Below, one piece after another: positions 6,475 to 13,528 of a stretch of DNA of 13,528 bases (within the stretch, counting starts at the first letter, position 1; each line of letters begins with the position of its first letter). A program made the position numbers and the translations under genes. Under the pieces are notes generated by a model. That model saw only the letters and a list, made by a program, of their open reading frames with translations. It made no database searches and was not told the origin of the DNA. The DNA is taken from NCBI GenBank assembly GCA_903820955.1, contig CAIJJH010000168.1, forward strand, positions 1-13,528, read 5' to 3'. Origin of the DNA: an uncultured Micrococcales bacterium. GTDB taxonomy: Bacteria; Actinomycetota; Actinomycetes; Actinomycetales; Microbacteriaceae.

Positions 6475-7788
6475 TTAACCGTTCGGATTCGTTTGGGGTG
6501 TGCCTTCGACGAAATAAGTCAGGTTTATGGTGGTTCCGGCCGGCATCGAGCCAAGTGGGCTCGCGTCGTAAATCGTGTTGATCTTTGGGTCGCCGGTTAG
6601 CAATGGGTCTCCTGGCAAAAGGTTTACCACCAGACCCTTCGCCGAGAGAGCGACCTGCACTTCGTCCTTGTTTAGGCCAAGGACCTCGCTTGAAAGGACC
6701 ACAACGGTCGTCGGGGTGGTTGGCGACTCGGTTGGCGTTGGGCTAGGGGATTGGCTTGTTGACTGGCTCGGGCTTGGGCTAGGCGTTGGCTGGGGTTTTG
6801 AAACCATGGCGGCAATCAAAATGGTTGCGGTGATGATTAGGGCAACAATCAAGGCGATCCATGGCCAAACCAGAGCTGGCTTCGTCTCTTCCTGTTGGTC
6901 AATCAGGGTCGTTGCCGCGGCCACCTCAGGTGTCACGGGAATCACGCGAGTGTTTGCCCGACCTTTTGCTGGTTTTCCGAGAAGCTTCTCTGCCTGCTGG
7001 GCCAACTCGAGTGCGCTCGAGATGCGTTCGGCCGGACGCTTTTGCAGGCAAGCGAGAATGAGTTCGCGAATCGCCGGATCGATCGACTCATCAAGGGGCG
7101 GCGGCGGCTCGTTGATCTGGGCAAGGGCAATGGCCATCTGAGTATCGCCGCTGAACGGACGTTTACCGCTTATCGCTTCGTAGGCGACCACACCCAGCGA
7201 ATAGACGTCGGTGGCCGGTGTCGCCGGTTTGCCAGTGGCTTGCTCGGGAGCTAGGTATTGCACCGTGCCCATTACCTGCCCTGTGGCGGTCAGCGAAACC
7301 TGGTCTGCCACTCGAGCGATACCGAAGTCAGTGATTTTGACCTCTCCGCTCGGCGTGATCAAGAGGTTTCCGGGTTTGATGTCGCGGTGAACCAGACCTG
7401 CGTCGTGCGCCTCGTGCAGAGCTCTTGCCGTCTGGGCCATGATGTCGAGTACTCGATTCGGCGCCAGTGATTTCTCTTTTTCGAGAATCGTTGCGAGCGA
7501 TTCGCCCGGCACCAGCTCCATAACCAAGAACGCGTGACCCGAATCTTCGCCGTAGTCATAGACGTCGGCGATGCCCTCGTGGCTCACCCTGGCCGCGTGC
7601 CTGGCTTCGGTTCTGAAACGTTCAAGAAAGCCGGGGTCGCCCATGTATTCGGGCTTCAAAATCTTGATCGCAACGTTGCGCAATATGATTTCGTCCTGGG
7701 CTTCCCAAACCTCACCCATGCCACCTATTGCGATGCGCTTCACCAGCCGGTAACGGCCACCGTAAACCTTGTCTACTTCGGGGTTCAT
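6475..7788 (-). CDS. pknA: transmembrane Ser/Thr protein kinase with PASTA-like C-terminal domain
   Basis: 437 residues. Kinase domain (about 9-270) has [12 protein letters not shown], Lys42, Glu61, VHRDIKPGN with Asp136, DFG 154-156 and activation loop [11 protein letters not shown], so it looks catalytically competent. A short linker leads to one membrane helix (about 307-329), then a Pro/Ser/Thr-rich spacer (about 331-361). The C-terminal segment (about 362-430) reads [18 protein letters not shown] and later [15 protein letters not shown], a pattern of PASTA type: V-x-G-x-x-x-x-x-A at the start and P-x-G-x-x-I-x-L-x-x at the end. M. tuberculosis PknA has no PASTA domain, so this tail would give the second kinase its own sensor. 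PknA in Actinobacteria is the master kinase that acts with PknB on growth and shape. It starts at the ATG of an ATGA overlap with pbpA; GGAGG lies 13 nt upstream, within pbpA. Confidence 0.94.
   Translation of the reverse strand: MNPEVDKVYGGRYRLVKRIAIGGMGEVWEAQDEIILRNVAIKILKPEYMGDPGFLERFRTEARHAARVSHEGIADVYDYGEDSGHAFLVMELVPGESLATILEKEKSLAPNRVLDIMAQTARALHEAHDAGLVHRDIKPGNLLITPSGEVKITDFGIARVADQVSLTATGQVMGTVQYLAPEQATGKPATPATDVYSLGVVAYEAISGKRPFSGDTQMAIALAQINEPPPPLDESIDPAIRELILACLQKRPAERISSALELAQQAEKLLGKPAKGRANTRVIPVTPEVAAATTLIDQQEETKPALVWPWIALIVALIITATILIAAMVSKPQPTPSPSPSQSTSQSPSPTPTESPTTPTTVVVLSSEVLGLNKDEVQVALSAKGLVVNLLPGDPLLTGDPKINTIYDASPLGSMPAGTTINLTYFVEGTPQTNPNG
6706..6798 (-). repeat. low-complexity Pro/Ser/Thr linker with short direct repeat in pknA
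   Basis: This segment codes for residues 331-361 of PknA, an [21 protein letters not shown] spacer between membrane and outside domain. On the plus strand TTGGGCTAGG occurs at 6738-6747 and again at 6774-6783. Such repeats can change length by slippage; here the reading frame is intact. Confidence 0.7.
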
Positions 7789-9236
7789 CGGTTCAACACC
7801 GCCTCCATCACCTTGCGGGCGATTGGAGCCGCCAACGTGTTGCCACGGCCTGACTGACCCATGCCGCCGCCGTTGGCGATAACCACCGCGATAGCTACCT
7901 TGGGGTTGTTAGCTGGAGCAAAGCCGGTGAACCAAAGCGTGTAAGGAGCGCTGGCTCCGTTTTGCGCGGTACCCGTCTTGCCGGCGACCTGGACGCCAGG
8001 AATCTTTCCGTTGCTGCTAACGCCACTGTTAACCGCCGCAACCATCATGTCTTTGAGCTTGGTTGCGGTCGAACGGCTCATCGGAGTCGAGTAGACCGAT
8101 GGTTTGGTCTGAAACAACTGGGCGAGGTTTGACGAAAGCACCTGTCGCACCAGGTTTGGCTGCATCAGGGTGCCGCCGTTGGCAATTGCCGCCGAGACCA
8201 TCGCTATTTGCAAGGGCGTGACTCGCACGTCGTACTGGCCAAACGAGGTGAGCGCGGTTTGGGCGTCGTCCAGGTTGCTTGGGTAGACGCTAGGAGTTGC
8301 CACCAGTGGGAGCTTTATGGTCTTGCCGAAACCGAACTTGGACGCCATGTCTGAGATCGTGCCCTGCCCGATTTTGATGCCAACCTGCGCGAAGGGAATG
8401 TTGCATGAAAGCTTTAGTGCGTCTGCCAAACTAACGGTCGAAGAGCCGCCGCATCGCCCCTCGCCGGAGTTGTAAATCTTGGTTGTCGTGCCCGGCAAAG
8501 TGAAGCTACCAGGGTTGGGAATATTCGTACCCGGAGCGAATGCACCACTTTCAATGGCAGCCGAGGCAACCACAAGTTTGAAGACTGAACCGGGGGCATA
8601 AAGACTTCCACTTATCGCTTTATCGATCAGCGGGTCACCCTTGGCGCTCAGGAGCTTTTGATAGTTAGAGCCAGAAACGGTGCCGTCGTGCACGGCCAAT
8701 TTATTGGCGTCAAAACCGGGGGTTGAAACCAGCGCGAGGATGTTGCCGGTCGACGGGTCGATTGCCACCACAGCGCCAGTTAGGTTGCCGAGGGCGTCGT
8801 ATGCAACCTTTTGCACCTTGGGGTCGATGGTTAGCTCAACTGAGCCGCCGGTGACCGGGTTACCAGAGAATAAAGCGTTGATCTGCTCGAAAAACTGCGA
8901 AGAGTTCTTGCCGGTTAGGTAGTCGTTGCTAGCACTCTCGATGCCAGTTGCACCCTGGTACAGGCTGTAAAACCCGGTCACCGCCGAATAGATCCTTGAC
9001 GTGTATTTGCGTTGGTAAGTGTAGTTATCGTCGCTCGGTACCGACTGCGCTATCGGTTGGCCGTTGACCAAGATGGCCCCGCGCTTGATTTTGTAGGTGT
9101 CATAAACAGACCGGACGTTTCTAGGGTCGTTATTTAGCGAGTCCGCGCTTAGGACCTGAATCATCGTGGCCGAAACCAAGAGGGCCAAGAACATTGCGAA
9201 GATTGTGCCGCTAACGCGCCCTAGTTGTTTTCTCAT
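7785..9236 (-). CDS. pbpA: class B penicillin-binding protein (peptidoglycan transpeptidase)
   Basis: 483 residues. An N-terminal signal-anchor (about 8-30, [18 protein letters not shown]) is followed by a short RG-A-I pedestal region and the transpeptidase domain. All three active-site motifs are present: SxxK with Ser217 and Lys220 (PGSVFKLVV), SxN as SCN at 277-279, and KTG at 420-422 (AGKTGTAQ). It would cross-link stem peptides at the outer membrane face, paired with the SEDS glycan polymerase encoded next door. In mycobacteria PbpA is needed for septation and is a PknB target. The start codon ATG overlaps the rodA stop as ATGA, with GGAG 5 nt upstream. The 3' end overlaps pknA in the same ATGA way. 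The length matches actinobacterial PbpA. Confidence 0.96.
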   Translation of the reverse strand: MRKQLGRVSGTIFAMFLALLVSATMIQVLSADSLNNDPRNVRSVYDTYKIKRGAILVNGQPIAQSVPSDDNYTYQRKYTSRIYSAVTGFYSLYQGATGIESASNDYLTGKNSSQFFEQINALFSGNPVTGGSVELTIDPKVQKVAYDALGNLTGAVVAIDPSTGNILALVSTPGFDANKLAVHDGTVSGSNYQKLLSAKGDPLIDKAISGSLYAPGSVFKLVVASAAIESGAFAPGTNIPNPGSFTLPGTTTKIYNSGEGRCGGSSTVSLADALKLSCNIPFAQVGIKIGQGTISDMASKFGFGKTIKLPLVATPSVYPSNLDDAQTALTSFGQYDVRVTPLQIAMVSAAIANGGTLMQPNLVRQVLSSNLAQLFQTKPSVYSTPMSRSTATKLKDMMVAAVNSGVSSNGKIPGVQVAGKTGTAQNGASAPYTLWFTGFAPANNPKVAIAVVIANGGGMGQSGRGNTLAAPIARKVMEAVLNR

Positions 9237-10576
9237 GCGGTCTCCGATCTCACGGAGTCAGAAATGCGCAGCAGCAACCCGATGATGATCCAGTTGGCCA
9301 AGAGGCTCGAGCCACCGGCGGCCAGCAACGGAGTGGTTAGCCCGGTCAGTGGCACGACCCTGGTCACACCGCCGATAACTATGAAGCACTGCAGAGCGAT
9401 TACGAACGAAAGCCCAACCGAAAGAAGGCGACTGAAGTCGTCGGTGTGGTTGACCGCGATGCGAATTCCTCTGGCCACAAACAAGATGTAGACCGCAAAA
9501 ACCGCGAAAAGCCCAATCAACCCGAGTTCCTCGCCGATTGAGGTGATAATAAAGTCGCTCTCGGCCAGCGGGACCAACTGCGGGAATCCGCCGCCCAGCC
9601 CAGTGCCGGTGAGGCCTCCGTGAGCGAGCCCGAACATGCCTTGAACCAGCTGGTACGAACCACCCGAAGCGTTGTAAAGGGTGTCATCTAGCGGGTTGAG
9701 CCACGAGTCGATGCGGCCTTGGACGTAGCCTCCGAGCTGGCTCACCAGCAACCCGCTCACCAAGAACATGCCCATACCCACGGCCACATAGATCGCGCGA
9801 CCGGTGGCGGTGTAAATCATCACCAGGAACAATCCGAAGAACAACAGTGAGGTTCCGAGGTCCTTTTCGAGAACCAAAACGAGCAGGCTGGCCACCCAGA
9901 AGATCAAGATTGGCCCGAGTTCGCGCGCCCTTGGCAGTTGCACTCCGAGAATCTTGCGGCCGGTCACCGAAAGCGAGTCTTTTCGCTGAACCAGATAGCC
10001 GGCAAAAAATATCGTCAGGGCAATCTTTGCCAACTCGCCAGGTTGAAAGGTGAAGCCACCGATCGCAATCCAGAGGCTAGCGCCGTTGATTCTGCGTCCG
10101 ATGAAAGGCACGACCGGCAGGATCAACAGCACCAAACCGATCACGCCCGAAAGGTAGACGTACTTGCGAAGGAACAGGTGGTTCGGAATGTAGAGAACCA
10201 CGGCCGCCGCCGCCGCGATGGCTACGACTGTCCAGATCACCTGCTTGAAGGCGAATAGGTCGGTGTCGTGGTTGGCGATTTTGGCAAGATCGAGCCGATA
10301 GATCATCGCGACACCGAGGCCGTTCAACAGAACCGCGAGTGGGAGCAACAGCGAGTCGGCGTCTCGAGCCCGAAAACGCAGGACGAGGTGAAACACGAAG
10401 GCCGCGATTGCAATCGGCGCCCAGTAGATGAAGAAGTCACCATTAACAACGTCGATCACGCTGAGTTGTATCTGAGCTAGTTCGAAGGCGTTGATTCCTA
10501 CGGCAAAGAGCAGAAGCAGGGCTTCGATGTTGCGGTTTCGAGGGATCACTCGAGCGATGTTGAGCGATCTAGCCAT
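9233..10576 (-). CDS. rodA: SEDS-family peptidoglycan glycosyltransferase (RodA/FtsW)
   Basis: 447 residues with about twelve membrane helices. SEDS hallmarks are present: INGASLWIAIGGFTFQPGEL, then LEKDLGTSLLF with the catalytic-type Asp239, the periplasmic loop region PLDDTLYNASGGSYQ, and the closing TRVVPLTGLTTPLLAAGGSS followed by NW. SEDS proteins polymerise lipid II into glycan strands and work in a pair with a class B PBP, which here is the directly downstream and overlapping pbpA. Location next to pstP/pbpA identifies the actinobacterial RodA rather than the FtsW of the dcw cluster, though sequence alone would allow either. The gene starts 8 bp inside the end of pstP, with a weak GGCGGC upstream, so coupling to pstP translation is likely. 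Confidence 0.95.
   Translation of the reverse strand: MARSLNIARVIPRNRNIEALLLLFAVGINAFELAQIQLSVIDVVNGDFFIYWAPIAIAAFVFHLVLRFRARDADSLLLPLAVLLNGLGVAMIYRLDLAKIANHDTDLFAFKQVIWTVVAIAAAAAVVLYIPNHLFLRKYVYLSGVIGLVLLILPVVPFIGRRINGASLWIAIGGFTFQPGELAKIALTIFFAGYLVQRKDSLSVTGRKILGVQLPRARELGPILIFWVASLLVLVLEKDLGTSLLFFGLFLVMIYTATGRAIYVAVGMGMFLVSGLLVSQLGGYVQGRIDSWLNPLDDTLYNASGGSYQLVQGMFGLAHGGLTGTGLGGGFPQLVPLAESDFIITSIGEELGLIGLFAVFAVYILFVARGIRIAVNHTDDFSRLLSVGLSFVIALQCFIVIGGVTRVVPLTGLTTPLLAAGGSSLLANWIIIGLLLRISDSVRSETA
9242..9245 (-). promoter_or_regulatory. ribosome binding site of pbpA
   Basis: GGAG on the minus strand, 5 nt before the pbpA ATG and inside the rodA coding end. It fixes the start of pbpA within the ATGA overlap. 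Confidence 0.55.
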
Positions 10577-11825
10577 TTGCCGCCGCCTTCAGAATCTCTT
10601 TGATGATTCGGTCTGCGTCCGCAGTAGAGGTAGCGAAAATCGAATTCTCCACCTCTGTTCGCTGATACGCGGGCAGGTCACTCACCAGGTAGTCGGTTTC
10701 TTTGTAAACCTTCGAGAACTTGATCGGCCCGAGCTCTTCGCGAATCCCCTTGAAAATCGCTATGTGCCCGTTGCTAACCGAAACAAAATATTTAGTTTGG
10801 GTGTATTGGTAAGCGAAGTAGAGCCCCGCAGCAACACCAAAAACCAATAGCAAAATGGTGGCGAGTTGACGAATCCTGCGCCAACGGACCTTTTTGGCCG
10901 TCTCGCGCTGGAATTTGTTGAGCAGTGCGTCGGATTCCGGCAGGAAGTCGGTCGACTCTTCATTGTTTTTAAAGATGTCTTTCAAGGTCTTTGGGTTCAG
11001 AAGGCGAAGACTGGTTCGACCCTTTCGATCCTGAATCACAATTTCGTTTTCGGCAGCACCGACATATTTGGCCTGAGGTTCGACCGCGGTTGCCGTGGCC
11101 GGCGAAAGCACGTCGACAATTACGATGGTCACGTTATCGGGAGCTCCGGCCTCTAGCGCCTCGCCGATTAGGACCTCGGTCACTTCGTTCGCCGACTCGC
11201 TTGAACCCAAGTTTCGAGCCACGATTTCGTCGCTGACATAGCCGCAGAGCCCATCGCTGCAAAGCAACCAGCGGTCGCCAGGCTTCACTTCGAGAACTTC
11301 GGCGTCTAGCTGAGGCACCTCGTTCGAGTCACCGAGCACGCGCATGATCACGTTGCGCCTCGGGTGAACCAGAGCCTCCTCAGGCGTGATGCGCCCAAGG
11401 TCGACCAGTCGCTGAACGAAGGTGTGATCTTTGGTGATTTGCGTCAAGGCGCCATCTCTGAACAGATAGACGCGCGAGTCACCGATGTGACCAATCACCA
11501 CCTGCTCGTCAACGAAGAGAGCTCCAGAGAAAGTTGTTCCCAAGCCCGAAAGCTCGGGGTGACCGGCAACCGTCTCGGTAAGTGTGTGGTTCGCTTCAAG
11601 GATCACGTTGAGCATCGCTGCTCCTGCATCGTCCGGCGTCGCGTAATTCGCATCAATCTGCGCGATTCGCTGCGAGCAAAGCGCCGAGGCGAACTCGCCA
11701 CCGGCGTGACCGCCCATTCCATCGGCAACGAAGAACAACTGGTAGCCGCTGTAACCCGAGTCCTGGTTCGAAGAGCGAACCCGACCCACGTGCGAAGCCG
11801 CGGCGCTGACCAGCTTGACGGCCAT
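10569..11825 (-). CDS. pstP: membrane-bound PP2C-type Ser/Thr protein phosphatase
   Basis: 418 residues. The N-terminal PP2C domain (about 5-240) has the metal-binding motifs in order: SSNQD (Asp22), VADGMGGH (Asp35), GHIGDSR (Asp116), LLCSDGL (Asp191) and APDNVT (Asp230). A charged linker leads to one membrane helix (about 318-338) and an outside tail of about 80 residues. It should dephosphorylate the Hanks kinases and their substrates, and is the only phosphatase of the cluster. M. tuberculosis PstP is longer, mostly because of its outside domain, so the sensor part here is reduced. The start at 11825 lies 2 bp after the fhaB stop with no strong Shine-Dalgarno, which suggests coupling. The last 8 bp overlap rodA. 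Confidence 0.96.
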   Translation of the reverse strand: MAVKLVSAAASHVGRVRSSNQDSGYSGYQLFFVADGMGGHAGGEFASALCSQRIAQIDANYATPDDAGAAMLNVILEANHTLTETVAGHPELSGLGTTFSGALFVDEQVVIGHIGDSRVYLFRDGALTQITKDHTFVQRLVDLGRITPEEALVHPRRNVIMRVLGDSNEVPQLDAEVLEVKPGDRWLLCSDGLCGYVSDEIVARNLGSSESANEVTEVLIGEALEAGAPDNVTIVIVDVLSPATATAVEPQAKYVGAAENEIVIQDRKGRTSLRLLNPKTLKDIFKNNEESTDFLPESDALLNKFQRETAKKVRWRRIRQLATILLLVFGVAAGLYFAYQYTQTKYFVSVSNGHIAIFKGIREELGPIKFSKVYKETDYLVSDLPAYQRTEVENSIFATSTADADRIIKEILKAAANG

Positions 11826-11827
11826 GC

Positions 11828-12343
11828 CTAGGCTCGCAACTCAAACACGGTCTTGCCGACCTTAACCGGCGTATTCAGTTTGACCACGGCCGGGGTTCCC
11901 ACACGCGTGCCGGCAAGATATGTGCCGTTGGTCGAGTTGAGGTCTTGAATCAACCAGTCGTCGTTCATCAAAACCAGCTTGGCGTGCTGGGTTGATGCGT
12001 ATTCGTCGGTGATCACGATGTCGCTCGAAATTGCGCGTCCGATTGTCACCTCGCGCTCGGTAAGTGGCAACTCGAAGCCGGTATTTTCGCCCTCGGTGAT
12101 CACCAGCTTGGTGGCGCCCGCCGAAGCCGGTGCGTCGGAGGTTGCCAACACCCGAACGGTTGAATTTGGTGCTGCCGGCAGTATCGGCTTCGAAACCACG
12201 GTCGGCGAATTCTCTTCGGTGACTCTCGAAACCACCCTTTGCCCGAACAGGTCGGCGCGAAGCACAGAAATTATGGTGAAAATGAAGATCCAGAGGACGC
12301 CGACGAAGGCGACGCGAACCAGGAAGAGCGCTAATTCACTCAC
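11828..12343 (-). CDS. fhaB: membrane-anchored FHA-domain protein FhaB
   Basis: 171 residues. One N-terminal membrane helix (about 5-28) is followed by a linker of about 60 residues and a C-terminal FHA domain. The domain has the phosphothreonine-binding set: Gly102-Arg103 (TIGRAISSDI), Ser117, His120 (STQH), and Asn139 in LNSTNGTYL. It would bind phosphorylated partners of PknA/PknB at the membrane; the mycobacterial homologue (FipA) helps division under stress. Thr42 and Thr48 in the linker are possible kinase sites by analogy only. The start is GTG at 12343, 8 bp inside the end of fhaA. The stop TAG lies 2 bp before pstP. Confidence 0.92.
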   Translation of the reverse strand: MSELALFLVRVAFVGVLWIFIFTIISVLRADLFGQRVVSRVTEENSPTVVSKPILPAAPNSTVRVLATSDAPASAGATKLVITEGENTGFELPLTEREVTIGRAISSDIVITDEYASTQHAKLVLMNDDWLIQDLNSTNGTYLAGTRVGTPAVVKLNTPVKVGKTVFELRA

Positions 12344-13013
12344 TACCCACCGCCTTGGCGATCACACGAAAAGAGAACTGGCTTTGGCCCGCGGTTATCA
12401 CGCTATCGGCAGGCAGCGCGGTTTCGGTTACCGCCTTGCCGCCAACCTTGGTGCCGTTGGTCGAGCCGAGGTCTCGAAGGCCGGCGTTGTGGCCGTCCCA
12501 GAGAATCTCAAAGTGGGTTCTAGAAAGCCTGGTGTCGTTGATGGCGATGTCGGCGCTGGCGTCTCGCCCAACCGTGGTGCGCTCCTTGGCGATGATGTAT
12601 CGCTGACCATCGATTTCGAGTGCAGGAGTCCACTCCACTTCAATCTTTTCGGTGCTGCTAACCACGTTGAGCTGACCGACCGCGAGGTTGGCGTCAACGG
12701 CGATGTCGATCTTGAGTGCGCTGCCGAACTGGTAGTTCTGTTTTGTGGCGTGACGCTTGGCGGCGTCGTTCAGTTCTTCGATCAGGCGCTCACCAAGGGA
12801 GCGGAGGCGGGTGAAATCGGCACTCGAAAGCGAGACCTTGAAGTGGTTGGGTACCAGGATGCGCTCGCGGCTAACCACCGAGGCGTGCGAGTCCATCTGG
12901 TTCTTGATCGCCGAGGCGATCTCAAGCGGCTGAAGCTCGCTTTTGAAGGTTTTGCTAAAGGCGCCATTGACGAGTCGCTCAAGGTTCTTTTCAAACCTGT
13001 CGAGAAAGCCCAT
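12336..13013 (-). CDS. fhaA: FHA-domain protein FhaA with N-terminal DUF3662-type domain
   Basis: 225 residues from ATG 13013. The N-terminal domain begins MGFLDRFEKNLERLVNGAF and contains QPLEIASAI and RILVPNHFKVSLS, typical of FhaA (DUF3662/FHA-associated). The C-terminal FHA domain has Arg150 (TVGRDASADI), Ser164, His167 (LSRTHFE) and Asn186 (GSTNGTKV). FhaA homologues bind phosphorylated MurJ/MviN and kinases and damp peptidoglycan synthesis. M. tuberculosis FhaA is more than twice as long because of an extended disordered linker, which is absent here. I choose ATG 13013 over the in-frame ATG at 13040: AAAGAGG lies 5 nt upstream of it, and the nine extra residues (MYFAIKEVR) are not family-like. 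It is the first gene of the seven-gene operon; its end overlaps fhaB by 8 bp. Confidence 0.93.
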   Translation of the reverse strand: MGFLDRFEKNLERLVNGAFSKTFKSELQPLEIASAIKNQMDSHASVVSRERILVPNHFKVSLSSADFTRLRSLGERLIEELNDAAKRHATKQNYQFGSALKIDIAVDANLAVGQLNVVSSTEKIEVEWTPALEIDGQRYIIAKERTTVGRDASADIAINDTRLSRTHFEILWDGHNAGLRDLGSTNGTKVGGKAVTETALPADSVITAGQSQFSFRVIAKAVGSE

Positions 13014-13018
13014 GCGCA

Positions 13019-13025
13019 CCTCTTT
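13019..13025 (-). promoter_or_regulatory. ribosome binding site deciding fhaA start
   Basis: AAAGAGG on the minus strand, 5 nt before the ATG at 13013. It is one of the stronger Shine-Dalgarno sequences in the window and argues against starting at 13040. Confidence 0.65.
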
Positions 13026-13039
13026 GATAGCGAAATACA

Positions 13040-13068
13040 AGTTTAAGCGCCGAACCTGATTCTGCTAA
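13040..13068 (-). promoter_or_regulatory. candidate promoter of the fhaA-pknB operon
   Basis: On the minus strand TTAGCA (13063-13068, four of six matches to TTGACA) and TAAACT (13040-13045) are separated by exactly 17 bp. Transcription would start near 13033, giving a leader of about 20 nt that carries the AAAGAGG site. This is read by eye, without transcript data. Confidence 0.45.
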
Positions 13069-13071
13069 TCT
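13042..13071 (+). promoter_or_regulatory. candidate promoter of tRNA-Leu
   Basis: On the plus strand TAATCT (13066-13071) is a good -10, with TTTAAG (13042-13047) as a weak -35 at 18 bp. Transcription would start near 13078, about 17 nt before the mature tRNA. Both elements overlap the opposite-strand promoter proposed for fhaA. Confidence 0.4.
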
Positions 13072-13094
13072 CATCTGGTTGCCTTTATAGGCAC

Positions 13095-13177
13095 GCGCAA
13101 GTGGCGAAATGGCAGACGCGCTGGCTTCAGGTGTCAGTGCCCGCAAGGGCGTGCGGGTTCAAGTCCCGCCTTGCGCA
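13095..13177 (+). tRNA. tRNA-Leu, anticodon CAG
   Basis: The full class II cloverleaf can be drawn. Acceptor GCGCAAG pairs with CTTGCGC over 7 bp. The D arm is GTGGCGAAATGGCAGAC-like. The anticodon stem CTGGC/GTCAG encloses TTCAGGT, with anticodon CAG at 13128-13130. The long variable arm is GCCC-GCAA-GGGC, the T arm GCGGG-TTCAAGT-CCCGC, and the discriminator A at 13177. The tRNA reads CUG codons. The bases after the discriminator are CAAC, so 3' CCA is not encoded and must be added by nucleotidyltransferase. A tRNA-Leu(CAG) also follows fhaA in mycobacteria, as I recall, supporting conserved synteny. It ends 3 bp before the stop of convergent trhO, so no terminator separates them. Confidence 0.97.
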
Positions 13178-13180
13178 CAA

Positions 13181-13528
13181 CTAACCGACGGTTTCCCGGC
13201 GTCTACCCCTGGTGTGGGTGGGCTTGCACTCGAGGTTTACCTCCGCTGCAGCGCATTCGTCGCAGAGCAAGATCAGGTCTTTGCAGCCAAGATTGGCGCA
13301 GTTTCTGAACTGTGAGGTAGGGCCGGAGCAGTTCTCGCACTTGCCGATGGTCTTCGCTTTGTCGGTGAAGTTCACGTTCATACGGTCGTCGAAGACATAG
13401 AGCGAGCCCTCCCAGAGCGATTCGTCGCCCTGGCTCTCGCCGTAGCGAACGATTCCGCCCTCGATCTGATAAACCTCTTTGAAGCCGCGCTCGACCATGA
13501 TCGCGCTCAGAATCTCGCAGCGAACCCC
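13181..13528 (-). CDS. trhO: tRNA uridine(34) hydroxylase TrhO (rhodanese family), C-terminal part
   Basis: The minus strand is open from the right edge to TAG at 13181, giving 115 residues; the 5' end is outside the window. It begins within the rhodanese active loop, GVRCEILSA, with the catalytic-type Cys codon at 13517-13519. It continues [14 protein letters not shown] and [13 protein letters not shown], both typical of the UPF0176/YceA family. The C-terminal zinc-ribbon-like region has C-x2-C, NC, GC and C-x2-C pairs (CENCSGPT ... LLCDECAA). E. coli TrhO makes 5-hydroxyuridine at tRNA position 34 using oxygen. The basic tail ends RGRRRETVG. It faces the tRNA-Leu gene with 3 bp between; any functional link is speculation, because tRNA-Leu(CAG) has C34 and is not a substrate. 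Confidence 0.93.
   Translation of the reverse strand, partial: GVRCEILSAIMVERGFKEVYQIEGGIVRYGESQGDESLWEGSLYVFDDRMNVNFTDKAKTIGKCENCSGPTSQFRNCANLGCKDLILLCDECAAAEVNLECKPTHTRGRRRETVG

Noticed and set aside
6575..7141. 188-codon plus-strand frame opposite pknA with a [12 protein letters not shown] Gly repeat
   Set aside because: The repeat is only the complement of the Pro/Ser-rich linker codons of pknA.
4569..13013. The kinase-FHA-phosphatase-SEDS-PBP operon as a novel system
   Set aside because: It is the well-known actinobacterial pknB/pbpA/rodA/fha locus; only details (PASTA on PknA, short FhaA, promoter layout) are of interest.
13014..13040. Nine-residue longer FhaA from ATG 13040
   Set aside because: AAAGAGG is perfectly placed for ATG 13013, and the extra residues do not resemble the family N-terminus.
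11979..13046. 355-codon open frame on the plus strand opposite fhaB and fhaA
   Set aside because: Long but antisense to two genes with clear domain motifs. Its product shows no recognisable motif, and long antisense frames are expected in GC-rich codon usage.
13081..13092. GCCT-TTAT-AGGC inverted repeat just before the tRNA as a terminator
   Set aside because: A 4-bp stem without a T run is too weak. It lies in the tRNA leader and is probably chance or a minor processing element.
1..13528. CRISPR array, insertion sequence, prophage, toxin-antitoxin or defence island
   Set aside because: I found no regularly spaced repeats, no transposase or integrase-like protein and no defence-type domains. 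Nearly all bases belong to housekeeping genes.

Overview
The window is a dense stretch of actinobacterial chromosome, most likely from the Microbacteriaceae; the compactness and moderate GC resemble small-genome freshwater members such as Rhodoluna/Aquiluna. That placement is inference from gene content, gene order and protein sequence. The core is the conserved origin-proximal cell-wall and signalling locus of Actinobacteria: ppiA, rhomboid, crgA, trpG, then pknB-pknA-pbpA-rodA-pstP-fhaB-fhaA, with tRNA-Leu(CAG) beyond fhaA. Mycobacterium tuberculosis has a recognisably similar block (Rv0009 to Rv0020c).

Left part (1-2315): an MFS transporter cut by the left edge (minus strand) diverges, across 38 bp, from a 581-residue polytopic sensor-kinase-like protein (plus strand). 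This kinase is the least familiar gene in the window. Its first half is clearly more AT-rich than the rest, and no response regulator is visible.

Middle (2342-4568): a cyclophilin and a zinc-finger rhomboid protease are joined by a 1-bp stop/start overlap on the plus strand. crgA lies on the minus strand and trpG on the plus strand, diverging from a 35-bp gap in which both genes could be leaderless.

Right part (4569-13013): a seven-gene minus-strand operon transcribed fhaA to pknB. The phosphopeptide-binding FHA proteins and the PP2C phosphatase PstP come first. Next are the septal/elongation pair RodA (glycan polymerase) and PbpA (transpeptidase), then two transmembrane Ser/Thr kinases with extracytoplasmic PASTA-type modules. 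The known logic in Actinobacteria is that PASTA kinases sense muropeptide or lipid II state and phosphorylate cell-wall and division proteins, FHA proteins read the phosphothreonines, and PstP resets them. Five of the six junctions are overlaps of 4 or 8 bp or a 2-bp gap; only pknA-pknB has a 40-bp spacer, and pknB begins with TTG.

Right end: tRNA-Leu(CAG) on the plus strand diverges from the fhaA operon, apparently from interlocked promoters. It runs into the stop codon of trhO (tRNA U34 hydroxylase, minus strand, cut by the right edge) only 3 bp away. No stretch over 300 bp lacks a gene. I see no CRISPR array, insertion sequence, prophage or integrase. I do not claim a wholly new system; the best leads are the orphan kinase, the PASTA-like tail on PknA and the very tight promoter and gene-end architecture.
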